The translations under genes were made by a program, and so were the position numbers. From positions 558,001 through 622,000 of the forward strand of contig NZ_PDZL01000001.1 in the NCBI RefSeq assembly GCF_002735705.1: a DNA stretch of 64,000 nucleotides. The letters are read 5' to 3'. Shown here piece by piece: positions 37,358 through 47,123 of this stretch (positions are counted from its first letter, which is position 1; each line of letters begins with the position of its first letter). This stretch comes from Janthinobacterium sp. BJB426 (GTDB lineage: Bacteria; Pseudomonadota; Gammaproteobacteria; Burkholderiales; Burkholderiaceae_D). The notes below the pieces were generated by a model. The model was given only the letters and a program-made list of their open reading frames with translations. It had not been told where the DNA came from and ran no database searches.

Positions 37358-37783
37358 ATGAGCATAGCCTGGCAGCACTTCACGCCATGGGCCTCGCTGG
37401 CCGGCGGCATGCTGATCGGCCTGGCCGCTGCCTTGCTGATGCTGTTCAATGGCCGCATCGCCGGCATCAGCGGCATTGTCGCCGGGATGCTGCGCCCGCG
37501 CAGTGGCGACCTGGGCTGGCGCATCGCCTTTCTTGCCGGCCTGGTCGGCACGCCCCTGCTGTATCAGCTGTGGCATGCCTTGCCGCCCGTGCAGATCGAC
37601 GCGGGTACGCCCGCCCTGATCGTCGCGGGCCTGCTGGTGGGTGTGGGCGTGCGCTACGGCGCCGGCTGCACCAGCGGCCACGGCGTATGCGGCCTGTCGC
37701 GCCTGTCGCCCCGTTCGCTGGCGGCCACGTGTGCCTTCATGGCGGCCGGTTTCTTCACCGTCTATCTGTTGCGCCACCTATGA
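37358..37783 (+). CDS. YeeE/YedE family transporter, first half
   Basis: This 141-residue membrane protein has about four helices and the motif [18 protein letters not shown], with two cysteines as in YeeE/YedE thiosulfate channels. It forms a pair with the next gene by a 4-base overlap. In full-length YeeE both halves are in one chain; here they are separate genes, as is common in BigR operons. Likely substrate is thiosulfate or another sulfur species. Confidence 0.9.
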   Translation: MSIAWQHFTPWASLAGGMLIGLAAALLMLFNGRIAGISGIVAGMLRPRSGDLGWRIAFLAGLVGTPLLYQLWHALPPVQIDAGTPALIVAGLLVGVGVRYGAGCTSGHGVCGLSRLSPRSLAATCAFMAAGFFTVYLLRHL

Positions 37784-38211
37784 GTAGACTACTCCTTTCC
37801 CTGTTGAGCGGCCTCGTCTTTGGCTTGGGCCTGATCGTCTCCGGCATGAGCAACCCGGCCAAGGTGCTTGGTTTCCTCGACTTGGCGGGCGCCTGGGACC
37901 CGTCGCTGGCGCTGGTGATGGGCGGCGCCATCGGCGTGGCCCTGCCGGCCTTCTGGCTGGCGCGGCGGCGCACCAGGTCGCTGCTGGGTGAAACCATGCA
38001 ATTGCCGGCATCGCGGCGCATCGACCGGCGCTTGCTGCTGGGCAGCCTGGCCTTTGGCGCGGGCTGGGGCATCGCCGGTTTCTGTCCCGGCCCCGCCCTC
38101 GTGTCCCTGCTGGCGGGCCAGCCGAAGGCGTGGCTGTTTGTGAGCGCGATGCTGGCCGGCATGGCCCTGTTTGAAGTGCTGGAGCGCCGCAAGCTGCCCG
38201 CGCCGGCCTGA
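37780..38211 (+). CDS. YeeE/YedE family transporter, second half
   Basis: This 143-residue membrane protein carries [22 protein letters not shown] and [15 protein letters not shown], repeats of the YeeE/YedE fold with one cysteine in the conserved spot. The start at 37780 overlaps the first half (ATGA); the longer open frame is a shadow. It should pair with the first half to make the complete channel. Confidence 0.9.
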   Translation: MSRLLLSLLSGLVFGLGLIVSGMSNPAKVLGFLDLAGAWDPSLALVMGGAIGVALPAFWLARRRTRSLLGETMQLPASRRIDRRLLLGSLAFGAGWGIAGFCPGPALVSLLAGQPKAWLFVSAMLAGMALFEVLERRKLPAPA

Positions 38212-38253
38212 GACGGTACAATCTGGCGCATCGCCACTTTGGATACCGCTTAC

Positions 38254-39111
38254 ATGACAACCGTGATTTTCCGCGCCGGCGCGCGCGCCGCCCTGCTGTG
38301 CAGCGTGCTGGCGCTGGCCGCCTGCGGCAGCTTGCTGAAGAAAGATGCTCCGCCCGCTCCTGTGCCCGTGGCTGACACCTTGCCCAATCCGCAAGTGTTG
38401 CTGCTGGGCGAAGTCCATGACAATGCGCAAGGCCAGCGCCTGCGCGTGGAGGAATTGCGCCGCCGCCTGGCGACCGGCTGGCGTCCCGTAATTGTCATGG
38501 AACAGTTCGACCGCGAAAACCAGGCCTTGCTGACGCGCGCCGCGCGCGATTGCGCCGACCCCGATTGCATCATCCGCGTGATGGAACAGCCGCGCTGGGA
38601 CTGGAGCTTGTACCGCCCCGTGCTGGACCTCGTCATCAGCTACCAGCTGACCCTGGTCGCCGGCAATCTGTCGCCCGCCGATGCCTCGCGCATCGTACGC
38701 GACGGCATCCAGTGGTCGATGCCGCCCGCCATGGTGGCCACCTACCTGGCCGCGCCCGTGCCGGCCGATATCCTCGACGGGCAACAGAAGGAAGTCCAGG
38801 CGGCCCGTTGCAACATGCTGCCCGACATGATGATCAAAGGCGTCGTCAACGCCCAGGTGGCGCGCGATATCTGGATGGCCAAGCTGATCCGCGACCAGGC
38901 GCCGCGCGACGTGGTGCTGATCGCCGGCAATGCGCATGTGCGCAAGGATATCGGCGTGCCCCGCTGGCTGAAACTGGCCGACCCGCAACTGAACCTGCGC
39001 AGCATCGGCTACCTGGAGCAGGGTAGCACTGGTTTCAAGGGCACGTTTGACCTGACGCAAACGATGCCGGCGCAACCGCGCCCGGACCCGTGCGCCAAAT
39101 TCAAGAAATAA
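38254..39111 (+). CDS. ChaN family lipoprotein
   Basis: This 285-residue lipoprotein has a signal peptide with lipobox LAAC (about residue 20) and the ChaN motif LLLGEVHDNAQG, followed by MEQFDRENQ and IAGNAHVRKDIGVP. ChaN-family proteins have been shown to bind haem and are suggested to act in iron uptake. The start at 38254 is preferred over an upstream TTG at 38239. It follows the transporter pair by 42 bases. Confidence 0.88.
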   Translation: MTTVIFRAGARAALLCSVLALAACGSLLKKDAPPAPVPVADTLPNPQVLLLGEVHDNAQGQRLRVEELRRRLATGWRPVIVMEQFDRENQALLTRAARDCADPDCIIRVMEQPRWDWSLYRPVLDLVISYQLTLVAGNLSPADASRIVRDGIQWSMPPAMVATYLAAPVPADILDGQQKEVQAARCNMLPDMMIKGVVNAQVARDIWMAKLIRDQAPRDVVLIAGNAHVRKDIGVPRWLKLADPQLNLRSIGYLEQGSTGFKGTFDLTQTMPAQPRPDPCAKFKK

Positions 39112-39128
39112 GGTTCAAGCAATAAACG

Positions 39129-39956
39129 CTACTGCTGCACCCGCACCAGGGCGCTGACCCGGCTGGCCGTATCGAGCAGTTTCGGCAGGCTGTGTTCCAG
39201 CAGATGCGCCACGGACGGCCCCGCCGTCTGGCCGCTGACGTTGATCGCTGCCACCACCTTGCCGGCCCGGTCGAACACGGGCGCGGCCAGGGCGATCAAG
39301 CCCTGTTCCAGTTCTTCCTGCACCAGGCACCAGCCCTGGCGTCGCACTTGTGCAATCTCTTCCATCAAGACGTCGATATCGACCTTGGTCGCCGGCGTGA
39401 TTTTCAGCAGCGCCATCTTCGATAGCCGTTCGCGCAGCACGTCGGGCGCCAGGCCCGACAGTAAAACCCGTCCCATCGAGGTGCAATAGGCGGGTAGCCT
39501 GCTGCCGATGCCCAGGTTGATCGACATGGTGCGGTGCGCGGACAGGCGCACCACATACACGATGTCGTCGCCGTCGAGCACGGTGGCTGAGCACGACTGG
39601 CGCAAGGTCTGCATCAATTCTTCCAGCAGCGGCTGCGCCTGCGTCCACACGGGCAGGGATGACAGGTAGGCGTAACCGAGGTCGAGCACCTTGGGCGTCA
39701 AACTGAACAGCCGCCCGTCCGCTTCCACGTAGCCAAGATGCAACAAGGTGTGCAGGATGCGCCGCGCGCCCGCGCGCGTCAGCTGCGCCCGTTCCGCCAC
39801 TTCACTCAGGGTCTGTTGCGGCGCATCCGCGCCAAAGCTGCGCAGCACGGCCAGGCCCCGCGCGAACGATTGCACATAGCTGTCGCCTGGGCGCGGTGCG
39901 CCATCGGCATCAACGGTGTCTTCGGCGGAGAGGGAGGTGCTGCTGCGTGCGGTCAT
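39129..39956 (-). CDS. pcaR: IclR-family regulator of beta-ketoadipate genes (PcaR/PobR-like)
   Basis: This 275-residue IclR-family regulator has an N-terminal winged helix (SFARGLAVLRSFG and LSEVAERAQLTRAGARRIL) and a C-terminal effector domain ending in GKVVAAINVSGQTAG. It is divergent from pcaIJF, with operator-like repeats in the 165-base gap. PcaR of Pseudomonas uses beta-ketoadipate as inducer; the same is probable here. Confidence 0.9.
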   Translation of the reverse strand: MTARSSTSLSAEDTVDADGAPRPGDSYVQSFARGLAVLRSFGADAPQQTLSEVAERAQLTRAGARRILHTLLHLGYVEADGRLFSLTPKVLDLGYAYLSSLPVWTQAQPLLEELMQTLRQSCSATVLDGDDIVYVVRLSAHRTMSINLGIGSRLPAYCTSMGRVLLSGLAPDVLRERLSKMALLKITPATKVDIDVLMEEIAQVRRQGWCLVQEELEQGLIALAAPVFDRAGKVVAAINVSGQTAGPSVAHLLEHSLPKLLDTASRVSALVRVQQ

Positions 39957-40052
39957 GGCAATTCCAATTGATCAAGGTGGCAATTATAGCCATGGCGCTG
40001 GCGAAAACGGCAAATTGACAAGCGCCCCGATCAGGCATATTCTCACGAATAA

Positions 40053-40090
40053 GTTCTAAATGCGAATATTTGTTCGATATGCGAACAAAT
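40053..40090 (+). promoter_or_regulatory. Tandem PcaR-type operator upstream of pcaI
   Basis: GTTCGATATGCGAAC at 40072-40086 lies in a perfect dyad (9-base arms 40068-40076 and 40082-40090). It closely matches the PcaR site described for Pseudomonas putida (GTTCGATAATCGCAC, from memory). A second imperfect copy, GTTCTAAATGCGAAT at 40053-40067, precedes it by 19 bases and agrees at 12 of 15 positions. Both lie 32-69 bases before the pcaI start. Confidence 0.75.
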
Positions 40091-40121
40091 GGCTGATGGG
40101 TTTGACTTGGAGGAGACAGCA

Positions 40122-40820
40122 ATGATCGACAAACTGCGTTCCAGCGTGCTTGATGCGCTGGCCGATATCCACGATGGCGCCACCGTCATGATTGGCGGCT
40201 TCGGCGGCGCGGGCCAGCCGGCCGAGCTGATCGACGGCTTGATCGCCCAGGGCGCGCGCGACCTCGTCATCGTCAACAACAATGCGGGCAATGGCGACAC
40301 GGGCCTGGCCGCCCTGCTGAAAAACGGGCAAGTGCGCAAGATCATCTGCTCCTTCCCGCGCCAGGCCGATTCCCACGTCTTCGACGCCTTGTACCGCGCG
40401 GGCAAGCTGGAGCTGGAACTGGTGCCGCAGGGCAATCTGGCCGAGCGCATCCGCGCCGCCGGCGCCGGCATCGGCGGCTTTTTCACGCCCACGGGCTATG
40501 GCACGGACTTGGCCAAGGGCAAGGAAACGCGCGAGATCGATGGCCGCATGTATGTGTTCGAGTCACCGATCCACGCCGATTTCGCGCTGATCAAGGCGGA
40601 GCAGGGCGACCGCTGGGGCAATCTGACTTACCGCAAGACGGCGCGCAACTTCGGTCCCATCATGGCCATGGCCGCCAAGGTCAGCATTGCCTCCGTGCAT
40701 GAAGTTGCCGAGCTGGGCAGCATCGATCCTGAACATGTCATCACGCCGGGCCTGTTCGTGCAGCGCCTCGTGCAAGTGCCGCGCACGGCCACCGGCCCCG
40801 CCGGCTTCAAAGCTGCCTGA
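40122..40820 (+). CDS. pcaI: 3-oxoadipate CoA-transferase subunit A
   Basis: This 232-residue chain is the alpha subunit of succinyl-CoA:3-oxoadipate CoA-transferase, which activates beta-ketoadipate. The N-terminal TVMIGGFGGAGQPAELI is the CoA-transferase family I signature; the VNNNAGNGDTGLA segment follows. The start at 40122 (MIDKLRS) has GGAGGAG before it; the upstream ATG at 40089 is less likely. It pairs with pcaJ 10 bases downstream. Confidence 0.95.
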   Translation: MIDKLRSSVLDALADIHDGATVMIGGFGGAGQPAELIDGLIAQGARDLVIVNNNAGNGDTGLAALLKNGQVRKIICSFPRQADSHVFDALYRAGKLELELVPQGNLAERIRAAGAGIGGFFTPTGYGTDLAKGKETREIDGRMYVFESPIHADFALIKAEQGDRWGNLTYRKTARNFGPIMAMAAKVSIASVHEVAELGSIDPEHVITPGLFVQRLVQVPRTATGPAGFKAA

Positions 40821-40830
40821 GGAGTATCAA

Positions 40831-41472
40831 GTGAATAAATGGAATCGAGATCAAATGGCAGCCCGCGTGGCGGCCGACATCCATGAAGGCAGTGTCGTCA
40901 ACCTGGGCATCGGCTTGCCGACCCTGGTGGCGAACCACTTGCCGGCTGGCGCCGACATCATCCTGCACAGCGAAAACGGCGTCATCGGCATGGGCCCCGC
41001 GCCCGCGCCGGGCGAGGAAGACTATGACCTGATCAATGCAGGCAAGCAGCCCGTCACCCTGCTGCCCGGCGGCAGCTATTTCCACCATGCCGACAGCTTC
41101 GCCATGATGCGCGGCGGCCACCTGGACATTTGCGTGCTGGGCGCGTTTCAAGTGTCCGCCACGGGCGACCTGGCCAACTGGCACACGGGCGCGCCGGACG
41201 CCATTCCCGCCGTGGGCGGGGCCATGGACCTGGCCATCGGCGCGAAAAAAACCTGGGTCATGATGGAGTTGCTGACCAAGACGGGTGAAAGCAAGCTGGT
41301 GCAGGCGTGCAGCTACCCGCTCACGGGCATTGCTTGCGTCAGCCGCATCTACAGCGACCTGGCCGTGCTTGACCTGTCGCCCGCCGGCGCCACAGTCGTC
41401 GAACTGGTCGATGGCTTGAGTTTTGAACAGCTGCAAGCGTTGACGGCCGTGCCGCTGACGGACGGACGTTAA
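40831..41472 (+). CDS. pcaJ: 3-oxoadipate CoA-transferase subunit B
   Basis: This 213-residue beta subunit carries the catalytic glutamate in ILHSENGVIGMGP and the segment VVNLGIGLPTLVANHL. The start is GTG at 40831, with GAGGAG before it; the upstream open frame extension overlaps pcaI and is a shadow. It follows pcaI by 10 bases. Confidence 0.95.
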   Translation: MNKWNRDQMAARVAADIHEGSVVNLGIGLPTLVANHLPAGADIILHSENGVIGMGPAPAPGEEDYDLINAGKQPVTLLPGGSYFHHADSFAMMRGGHLDICVLGAFQVSATGDLANWHTGAPDAIPAVGGAMDLAIGAKKTWVMMELLTKTGESKLVQACSYPLTGIACVSRIYSDLAVLDLSPAGATVVELVDGLSFEQLQALTAVPLTDGR

Positions 41473-41498
41473 TTCAACACTTTCTTGGAGGAGAGAAC

Positions 41499-42701
<1,203 letters not shown>

Positions 42702-42731
42702 TCGACAGCGCCTGAAAGCAAAAAAAAAGTT

Positions 42732-42771
42732 GCCCGTCATACGTATTAACCCGTATGCCGGGCGGCTTTTT
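42732..42771 (+). terminator. Intrinsic terminator after pcaF
   Basis: GCCCGTCATACG (42732-42743) pairs with CGTATGCCGGGC (42752-42763), with one mismatch, and TTTTT follows at 42767-42771. It separates pcaIJF from the transporter gene, which is still downstream on the same strand, so read-through or a second promoter is needed for the latter. Confidence 0.8.
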
Positions 42772-42855
42772 GACCCTGATCAAGGGCGTATGATGCAAAA
42801 CCAGCCCGGGCAACCGGGCTGGCGTTGGCTTTTTCACACGAACAAGAAGACTGAT

Positions 42856-44151
42856 ATGACATCCCACGATACTCCGCATGACGTTGCGCAGCTGACTTCC
42901 CAGCAGCGCATCAAGGCCATCATTGGCGCTTCCTCCGGTAACCTGGTCGAATGGTTCGACTTCTACATTTACTCGTTCTGCGCGCTGTATTTCTCGCACG
43001 CTTTCTTCCCTTCCGGTAACCCGACGACGCAGCTGCTGCAGACGGCCGGCATTTTCGCCGCCGGCTTCCTCATGCGTCCGGTGGGCGGCTGGTTGTTTGG
43101 CCGCATCGCCGATAAATACGGCCGCCGCCAGTCGATGATGATTTCCGTGCTGATGATGTGCGGCGGTTCCCTGATGATCGCCGTGCTGCCCACGTATGAA
43201 ACCATCGGCGCCTTCGCCCCGTTCCTGCTGCTGGTGGCGCGTCTGTTCCAGGGCCTGTCCGTGGGCGGCGAATACGGCACCAGCGCCACCTACATGAGTG
43301 AAGTGTCGGAATCGGGCAAGCGCGGTTTCTTTGCCTCGTTCCAGTACGTGACCCTGATCGGCGGCCAATTGCTGGCCTTGCTGGTGCTGGTGGTCTTGCA
43401 GCAACTCTTGACCCTGGAAGAATTGCGTGCCTGGGGCTGGCGCATCCCGTTCGTGTTTGGCGCCCTGGCGGCCCTCGTGTCGCTGAACCTGCGTAAATCC
43501 CTGACGGAAACGACCACCGCCAGCGAGCGCAAGGACAAGGATGCGGGCAGCCTGCGCGGCTTGCTCAAACACAAGCGCGCCTTCATCACGGTACTGGGCT
43601 TTACTGCCGGCGGCTCGCTCGTGTTCTACACGTTTACCACCTACATGCAGAAATACCTGGTCAATACGGCCGGCATGGATACCAAGACGGCCAGCGCCGT
43701 CATGACCTGCGCCTTGCTGGTGTACATGATTTTGCAACCGGTGTTCGGCGCCCTGTCCGACCGCATCGGCCGCCGCACGTCGATGCTGTTCTTTGGCGGC
43801 CTGGCTACCCTGTGCGTGTTGCCAATCATGCATGCCTTGAAGGACGTCACCAGCCCGTACGCGGCGTTTGGCCTGATCATCATCGCGCTGGCCGTGATCA
43901 GTTTCTACACGTCGATCAGCGGCTTGATCAAGGCCGAAATGTTCCCCGTCGAAGTGCGCGCGCTGGGCGTGGGCCTGTCGTATGCGGTCGCCAACGCCAT
44001 GTTCGGCGGTTCGGCCGAATACGTGGCGCTGCAGTTCAAGGCCTGGCACGTGGAAGAATATTTCTATTGGTACGTGACCGTCATGTGCCTGATTTCCTTC
44101 ATCGTCGCCATCCGCATGCCGGACCCGAGCCGCTCGGGGCTGTTGAAGTAA
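42856..44151 (+). CDS. MFS transporter of metabolite:H+ symporter type (PcaT/KgtP-like)
   Basis: This 431-residue, 12-helix transporter has the MHS-family pattern [33 protein letters not shown] and [20 protein letters not shown]. Such transporters carry dicarboxylates such as alpha-ketoglutarate or beta-ketoadipate. Its place behind pcaIJF suggests uptake of beta-ketoadipate or a related acid. The start at 42856 (MTSHD) is chosen; upstream open frame reads through the terminator region. Confidence 0.9.
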   Translation: MTSHDTPHDVAQLTSQQRIKAIIGASSGNLVEWFDFYIYSFCALYFSHAFFPSGNPTTQLLQTAGIFAAGFLMRPVGGWLFGRIADKYGRRQSMMISVLMMCGGSLMIAVLPTYETIGAFAPFLLLVARLFQGLSVGGEYGTSATYMSEVSESGKRGFFASFQYVTLIGGQLLALLVLVVLQQLLTLEELRAWGWRIPFVFGALAALVSLNLRKSLTETTTASERKDKDAGSLRGLLKHKRAFITVLGFTAGGSLVFYTFTTYMQKYLVNTAGMDTKTASAVMTCALLVYMILQPVFGALSDRIGRRTSMLFFGGLATLCVLPIMHALKDVTSPYAAFGLIIIALAVISFYTSISGLIKAEMFPVEVRALGVGLSYAVANAMFGGSAEYVALQFKAWHVEEYFYWYVTVMCLISFIVAIRMPDPSRSGLLK

Positions 44152-44166
44152 CGTTGTCGTAAAATG

Positions 44167-44189
44167 GGGGCACTGCGGTGTCCCTTTTT
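44167..44189 (+). terminator. Intrinsic terminator after the pca transporter
   Basis: GGGGCAC (44167-44173), loop TGCG, GTGTCCC (44178-44184), with one G-T pair, is followed by TTTTT at 44185-44189. It is 15 bases past the transporter stop and before the hydrolase start. Confidence 0.75.
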
Positions 44190-44226
44190 CATCACCGTCT
44201 TTTTATCGTGCCGATCAGGAGTTTTC

Positions 44227-44922
44227 ATGTCGTATGTCATTCCCGCAGCCATCCAGCCCAGCGTTCCCGTCACCGGCAGCGTTGATACGTTCCCTGTCCA
44301 CCGCATCTATTGCGTGGGCCGCAACTATGTCGACCACGCCAAGGAAATGGGCCACACGGGCCGCGAGGCGCCGTTTTTCTTCATGAAACCAAACGACGCC
44401 GTGCTGCCCGTGCCTGCCGGCACGACGGGCGAACTGCCATATCCGGCGCAGACGCAGGATTTCCAGCACGAGATGGAGCTGGTGGTGGCCATCGGCAAGG
44501 GCGGCAGCGACATCGGCGCCGAAGAGGCGTTGAGCCACGTGTGGGGCTATGCCGTGGGCCTGGACATGACGCGACGCGACGTGCAGGGCGCAGCGAAAAA
44601 ACTGGGCCGTCCATGGGACACGGGCAAGGCCTTCGAGCATTCGGCGCCCATCGGTCCCATCACCCCGGCCGTGCAGGCGGGGAATATTGGCAGCGCCGCC
44701 ATTACCCTGCACGTGAACGGTGAGCTGCGCCAGGCCAGCAGCATCGACATGCTGATCTGGAACGTGGCGGAAACTATCGCCGACCTGTCGACCTACTTTA
44801 CCTTGCAGCCGGGCGATCTGATCTACACGGGCACGCCGGCCGGCGTGGCGGCCGTGCAGCGCGGCGACGAGCTGGTGGGGGCCATCGATGGCCTGGAGAC
44901 CTTGCGCGTGAAAGTGGTCTAA
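44227..44922 (+). CDS. Fumarylacetoacetate hydrolase family protein
   Basis: This 231-residue protein has the FAH fold: IYCVGRNYVDHAKEMG, the metal ligands in QHEMELVVAIG and VWGYAVGLDMTRRD, and GDLIYTGTPAGVAAV. Its size is that of fumarylpyruvate hydrolase-like members rather than mammalian FAH. The start at 44227 (MSYVIPAAIQ) has CAGGAG before it. It could act in aromatic ring-cleavage degradation, in line with the pca genes beside it, but the substrate is not certain. Confidence 0.9.
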   Translation: MSYVIPAAIQPSVPVTGSVDTFPVHRIYCVGRNYVDHAKEMGHTGREAPFFFMKPNDAVLPVPAGTTGELPYPAQTQDFQHEMELVVAIGKGGSDIGAEEALSHVWGYAVGLDMTRRDVQGAAKKLGRPWDTGKAFEHSAPIGPITPAVQAGNIGSAAITLHVNGELRQASSIDMLIWNVAETIADLSTYFTLQPGDLIYTGTPAGVAAVQRGDELVGAIDGLETLRVKVV

Positions 44923-44940
44923 GTTCTCAAGGAGACGGGC

Positions 44941-45264
44941 ATGATGCACGACACATATTCCGTAGCACAACCGACGCGGGCCGAGATCGACGCCTTGACG
45001 GGGCCGGCCCTGCTGGAATTTGGCACGGGGTGGTGCGGCCATTGCCGCGCCACCCAGGCGCCGCTGGCCGCCGCGTTTGCGCAGCACCCCGCGGTACCAC
45101 ACCTGCGCGTGGAAGACGGCCCCGGCCGCGCCCTGGGGCGCGCGTTCCGGGTGAAGCTGTGGCCGACCTTGATTTTCCTCAAGGATGGCCAGGAAGTGGC
45201 GCGCCTCGTGCGCCCGCTCGACAGCGCGGAAATCGGCAAGGCGTTCGCCCTGATCGAGGCCTAG
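44941..45264 (+). CDS. Thioredoxin-like protein
   Basis: This 107-residue protein has the thioredoxin fold with active site GWCGHCRAT (CGHC, as in PDI-like proteins) and cis-proline LWPTLIF. No signal peptide is seen, so it is cytoplasmic. GGAGA precedes the start. It follows the FAH gene by 18 bases and may be cotranscribed. Confidence 0.9.
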   Translation: MMHDTYSVAQPTRAEIDALTGPALLEFGTGWCGHCRATQAPLAAAFAQHPAVPHLRVEDGPGRALGRAFRVKLWPTLIFLKDGQEVARLVRPLDSAEIGKAFALIEA

Positions 45265-45600
45265 GTGATTTCCATCATTTCTTGCCGCACTGCACCACTG
45301 CGCGTATCATAAGCCGCTTACAGCAAGATTAACCGCATCCTTCGTGATGCAGCGCGATGATCGCCGGCCCGCTCCACCCGGAGGGGCCGCAGGCAAGGAT
45401 TCACCACAAATGACCGATGCCGCGATGCCGACGCGCGGGTCTGGTACGGAATGCCTGGCGATACGCCGGGCCTGATACACGTCGCCCATCCCCTGACGCC
45501 TTTCCTGCCGTGCCCCGGGTAACCGGATGGCGCACGACCGTTGTTTCTCTAAATCAGCACTGATCACGGCGCGATAGCGCGCGTTGGTACACCGTTGTCT

Positions 45601-45615
45601 GCCGTTAACAACGGC
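45601..45615. promoter_or_regulatory. Dyad GCCGTT-AAC-AACGGC
   Basis: Perfect 6-3-6 inverted repeat, 23 bases before a larger dyad and about 170 bases before the MFS gene. It could be part of a composite operator; the regulator is not in this neighbourhood. Confidence 0.35.
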
Positions 45616-45637
45616 GTGTTGCGGCATGGAATTTGTT

Positions 45638-45661
45638 TGCGAATTTAATAGCAAATTCGCA
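45638..45661. promoter_or_regulatory. 24-base dyad TGCGAATTT-N6-AAATTCGCA
   Basis: Two perfect 9-base arms (45638-45646, 45653-45661) around 6 bases, in an AT-rich patch 121 bases before the MFS start. Spacing and TGC/GCA ends equal those of the dyad at 31354-31377. No T run follows. Confidence 0.45.
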
Positions 45662-45782
45662 GCAATTACGCCCGCGCACAGCTATGATATGTGAACCGCG
45701 CGCCTAGACACCGTGCTGTGCTGCTGCCTGAAAAAACATCCAGAGAATGGCCTTTAGACACCCTCCCCAAGGAGCGCAGTAA

Positions 45783-47069
45783 ATGAGCACCCCCCCCAAG
45801 AAAAATTCCCCCGGCACGGTGCTGTTCGCCAGCCTGATCGGCACCACCATCGAGTTCTTTGACTTTTATATCTACGCCACCGCCGCCGTGCTGGTGTTCC
45901 CGAAACTGTTCTTCCCCGCCGGCGACCCGTCGGCCGCCGTGCTGCAGTCGCTGGCCACGTTCGCCATCGCCTTCTTCGCCCGCCCCATCGGTTCGGCCGT
46001 GTTCGGCCATTTCGGCGACCGCATCGGCCGCAAGGCGACCCTGGTCGCCGCCTTGCTGACGATGGGTATCTCGACCGTCATCATCGGCTTGCTGCCGACG
46101 TATGCCGCCATCGGCACCCTGGCGCCGCTGCTGCTGGCGCTGTGCCGTTTCGGTCAGGGCCTGGGTCTGGGCGGCGAGTGGGGCGGCGCGGTGCTGCTGG
46201 CCACGGAAAACGCGCCACCCGGCAAACGCGCCTGGTACGGCATGTTCCCGCAGCTGGGCGCGCCGATCGGCTTCTTCCTGTCGGGCGGCATCTTCCTGCT
46301 GCTGAGCGAAACCATGACCGATGAGCAATTCTTCAGCTACGGCTGGCGCATCCCGTTCCTGGCCAGCGCGCTGCTGGTCATCGTCGGCCTGTATGTGCGT
46401 CTGAAGATCACGGAAACGCCGGACTTCCAGAAAGTCATCGACAAGAACGAGGTCGTCAAACTGCCCGTCGCCACCGTGTTCCGCCAGCATGGCCGCATGC
46501 TGTTCCTGGGCACCATCATCGCCCTGGCCACCTTCGTGCTGTTCTACCTGATGACGGTGTTCGCGCTGAGCTGGGGCACGACCAAGCTGGGCTTCACGCG
46601 CAAGGAATTCCTCGTCGTGCAGCTGTTTGCCGTGCTGTTCTTTGCCCTGACGATTCCATTCTCGGCCGTGCTGGCCGACCGCCGCGGCCGCCGCGCCACC
46701 CTGATCTGGGTCTCCGTCGCCATCGCCATCTTCGGCCTGGTGCTCGCGCCCATGTTCGGCTCCGGCGTGACGTGGGAAGTGACGGTCTTCATGGCCGTCG
46801 GCCTGGGCCTGATGGGCATGACCTACGGACCGCTGGGCACGATGTTGTCCGAGCTGTTCCCGCCCGAAGTGCGCTACACGGGCGCTTCGCTGACGTTCAA
46901 CCTGGCCGGCATTCTGGGTGCCTCGCTGGCGCCGTACATCGCCACCTGGCTGGCGACGAATTACGGCTTGCAATACGTGGGTTACTACCTGTCGCTGGCC
47001 GCCGTGCTGACCCTGGGCGCCTTGCTGATGGTGGGCAAGCCACGCGAGGGCAAGGAAGCCTGGCAGTAA
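45783..47069 (+). CDS. MFS transporter, metabolite:H+ symporter family
   Basis: This 428-residue 12-helix transporter has GTTIEFFDFYIYATAAVLVF, RPIGSAVFGHFGDRIGRKAT and FGQGLGLGGEWGGAVLLATE, typical of the MHS branch (ShiA/ProP relatives). It carries an organic acid or similar metabolite; the substrate is not shown by the sequence. It is transcribed alone and ends in a strong terminator. Confidence 0.92.
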   Translation: MSTPPKKNSPGTVLFASLIGTTIEFFDFYIYATAAVLVFPKLFFPAGDPSAAVLQSLATFAIAFFARPIGSAVFGHFGDRIGRKATLVAALLTMGISTVIIGLLPTYAAIGTLAPLLLALCRFGQGLGLGGEWGGAVLLATENAPPGKRAWYGMFPQLGAPIGFFLSGGIFLLLSETMTDEQFFSYGWRIPFLASALLVIVGLYVRLKITETPDFQKVIDKNEVVKLPVATVFRQHGRMLFLGTIIALATFVLFYLMTVFALSWGTTKLGFTRKEFLVVQLFAVLFFALTIPFSAVLADRRGRRATLIWVSVAIAIFGLVLAPMFGSGVTWEVTVFMAVGLGLMGMTYGPLGTMLSELFPPEVRYTGASLTFNLAGILGASLAPYIATWLATNYGLQYVGYYLSLAAVLTLGALLMVGKPREGKEAWQ

Positions 47070-47090
47070 CTGCTTTCTGCTCGAAGTTCG

Positions 47091-47123
47091 AAAGCCGCCA
47101 GTTGCCCAGCTGGCGGCTTTTTT
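47091..47123. terminator. Intrinsic terminator between convergent MFS and phosphatase genes
   Basis: A perfect 11-base stem, AAAGCCGCCAG (47091-47101) with CTGGCGGCTTT (47110-47120), closes an 8-base loop and is followed by a T run on +. The stop of the phosphatase gene lies within the T run. On - a short T run also follows. Confidence 0.88.

Larger units (their letters stand above)
45265..45782. other. Intergenic region upstream of the MFS transporter gene
   Basis: A 518-base stretch without a supported gene. A 115-codon open frame on the - strand (45307-45654) has no family features. Near the right end are two dyads: GCCGTT-AAC-AACGGC (45601-45615) and a 24-base dyad (45638-45661), which probably belong to the promoter of the transporter. 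AAGGAG precedes its start. Confidence 0.5.

Noticed and set aside
37358..38211. Frameshift breaking a single YeeE/YedE gene
   Set aside because: The two halves overlap by ATGA and each has a proper start; separate halves are usual in BigR-type operons.
45307..45654. 115-codon - strand open frame before the MFS gene
   Set aside because: No family features, no ribosome binding site and it covers the two dyads.
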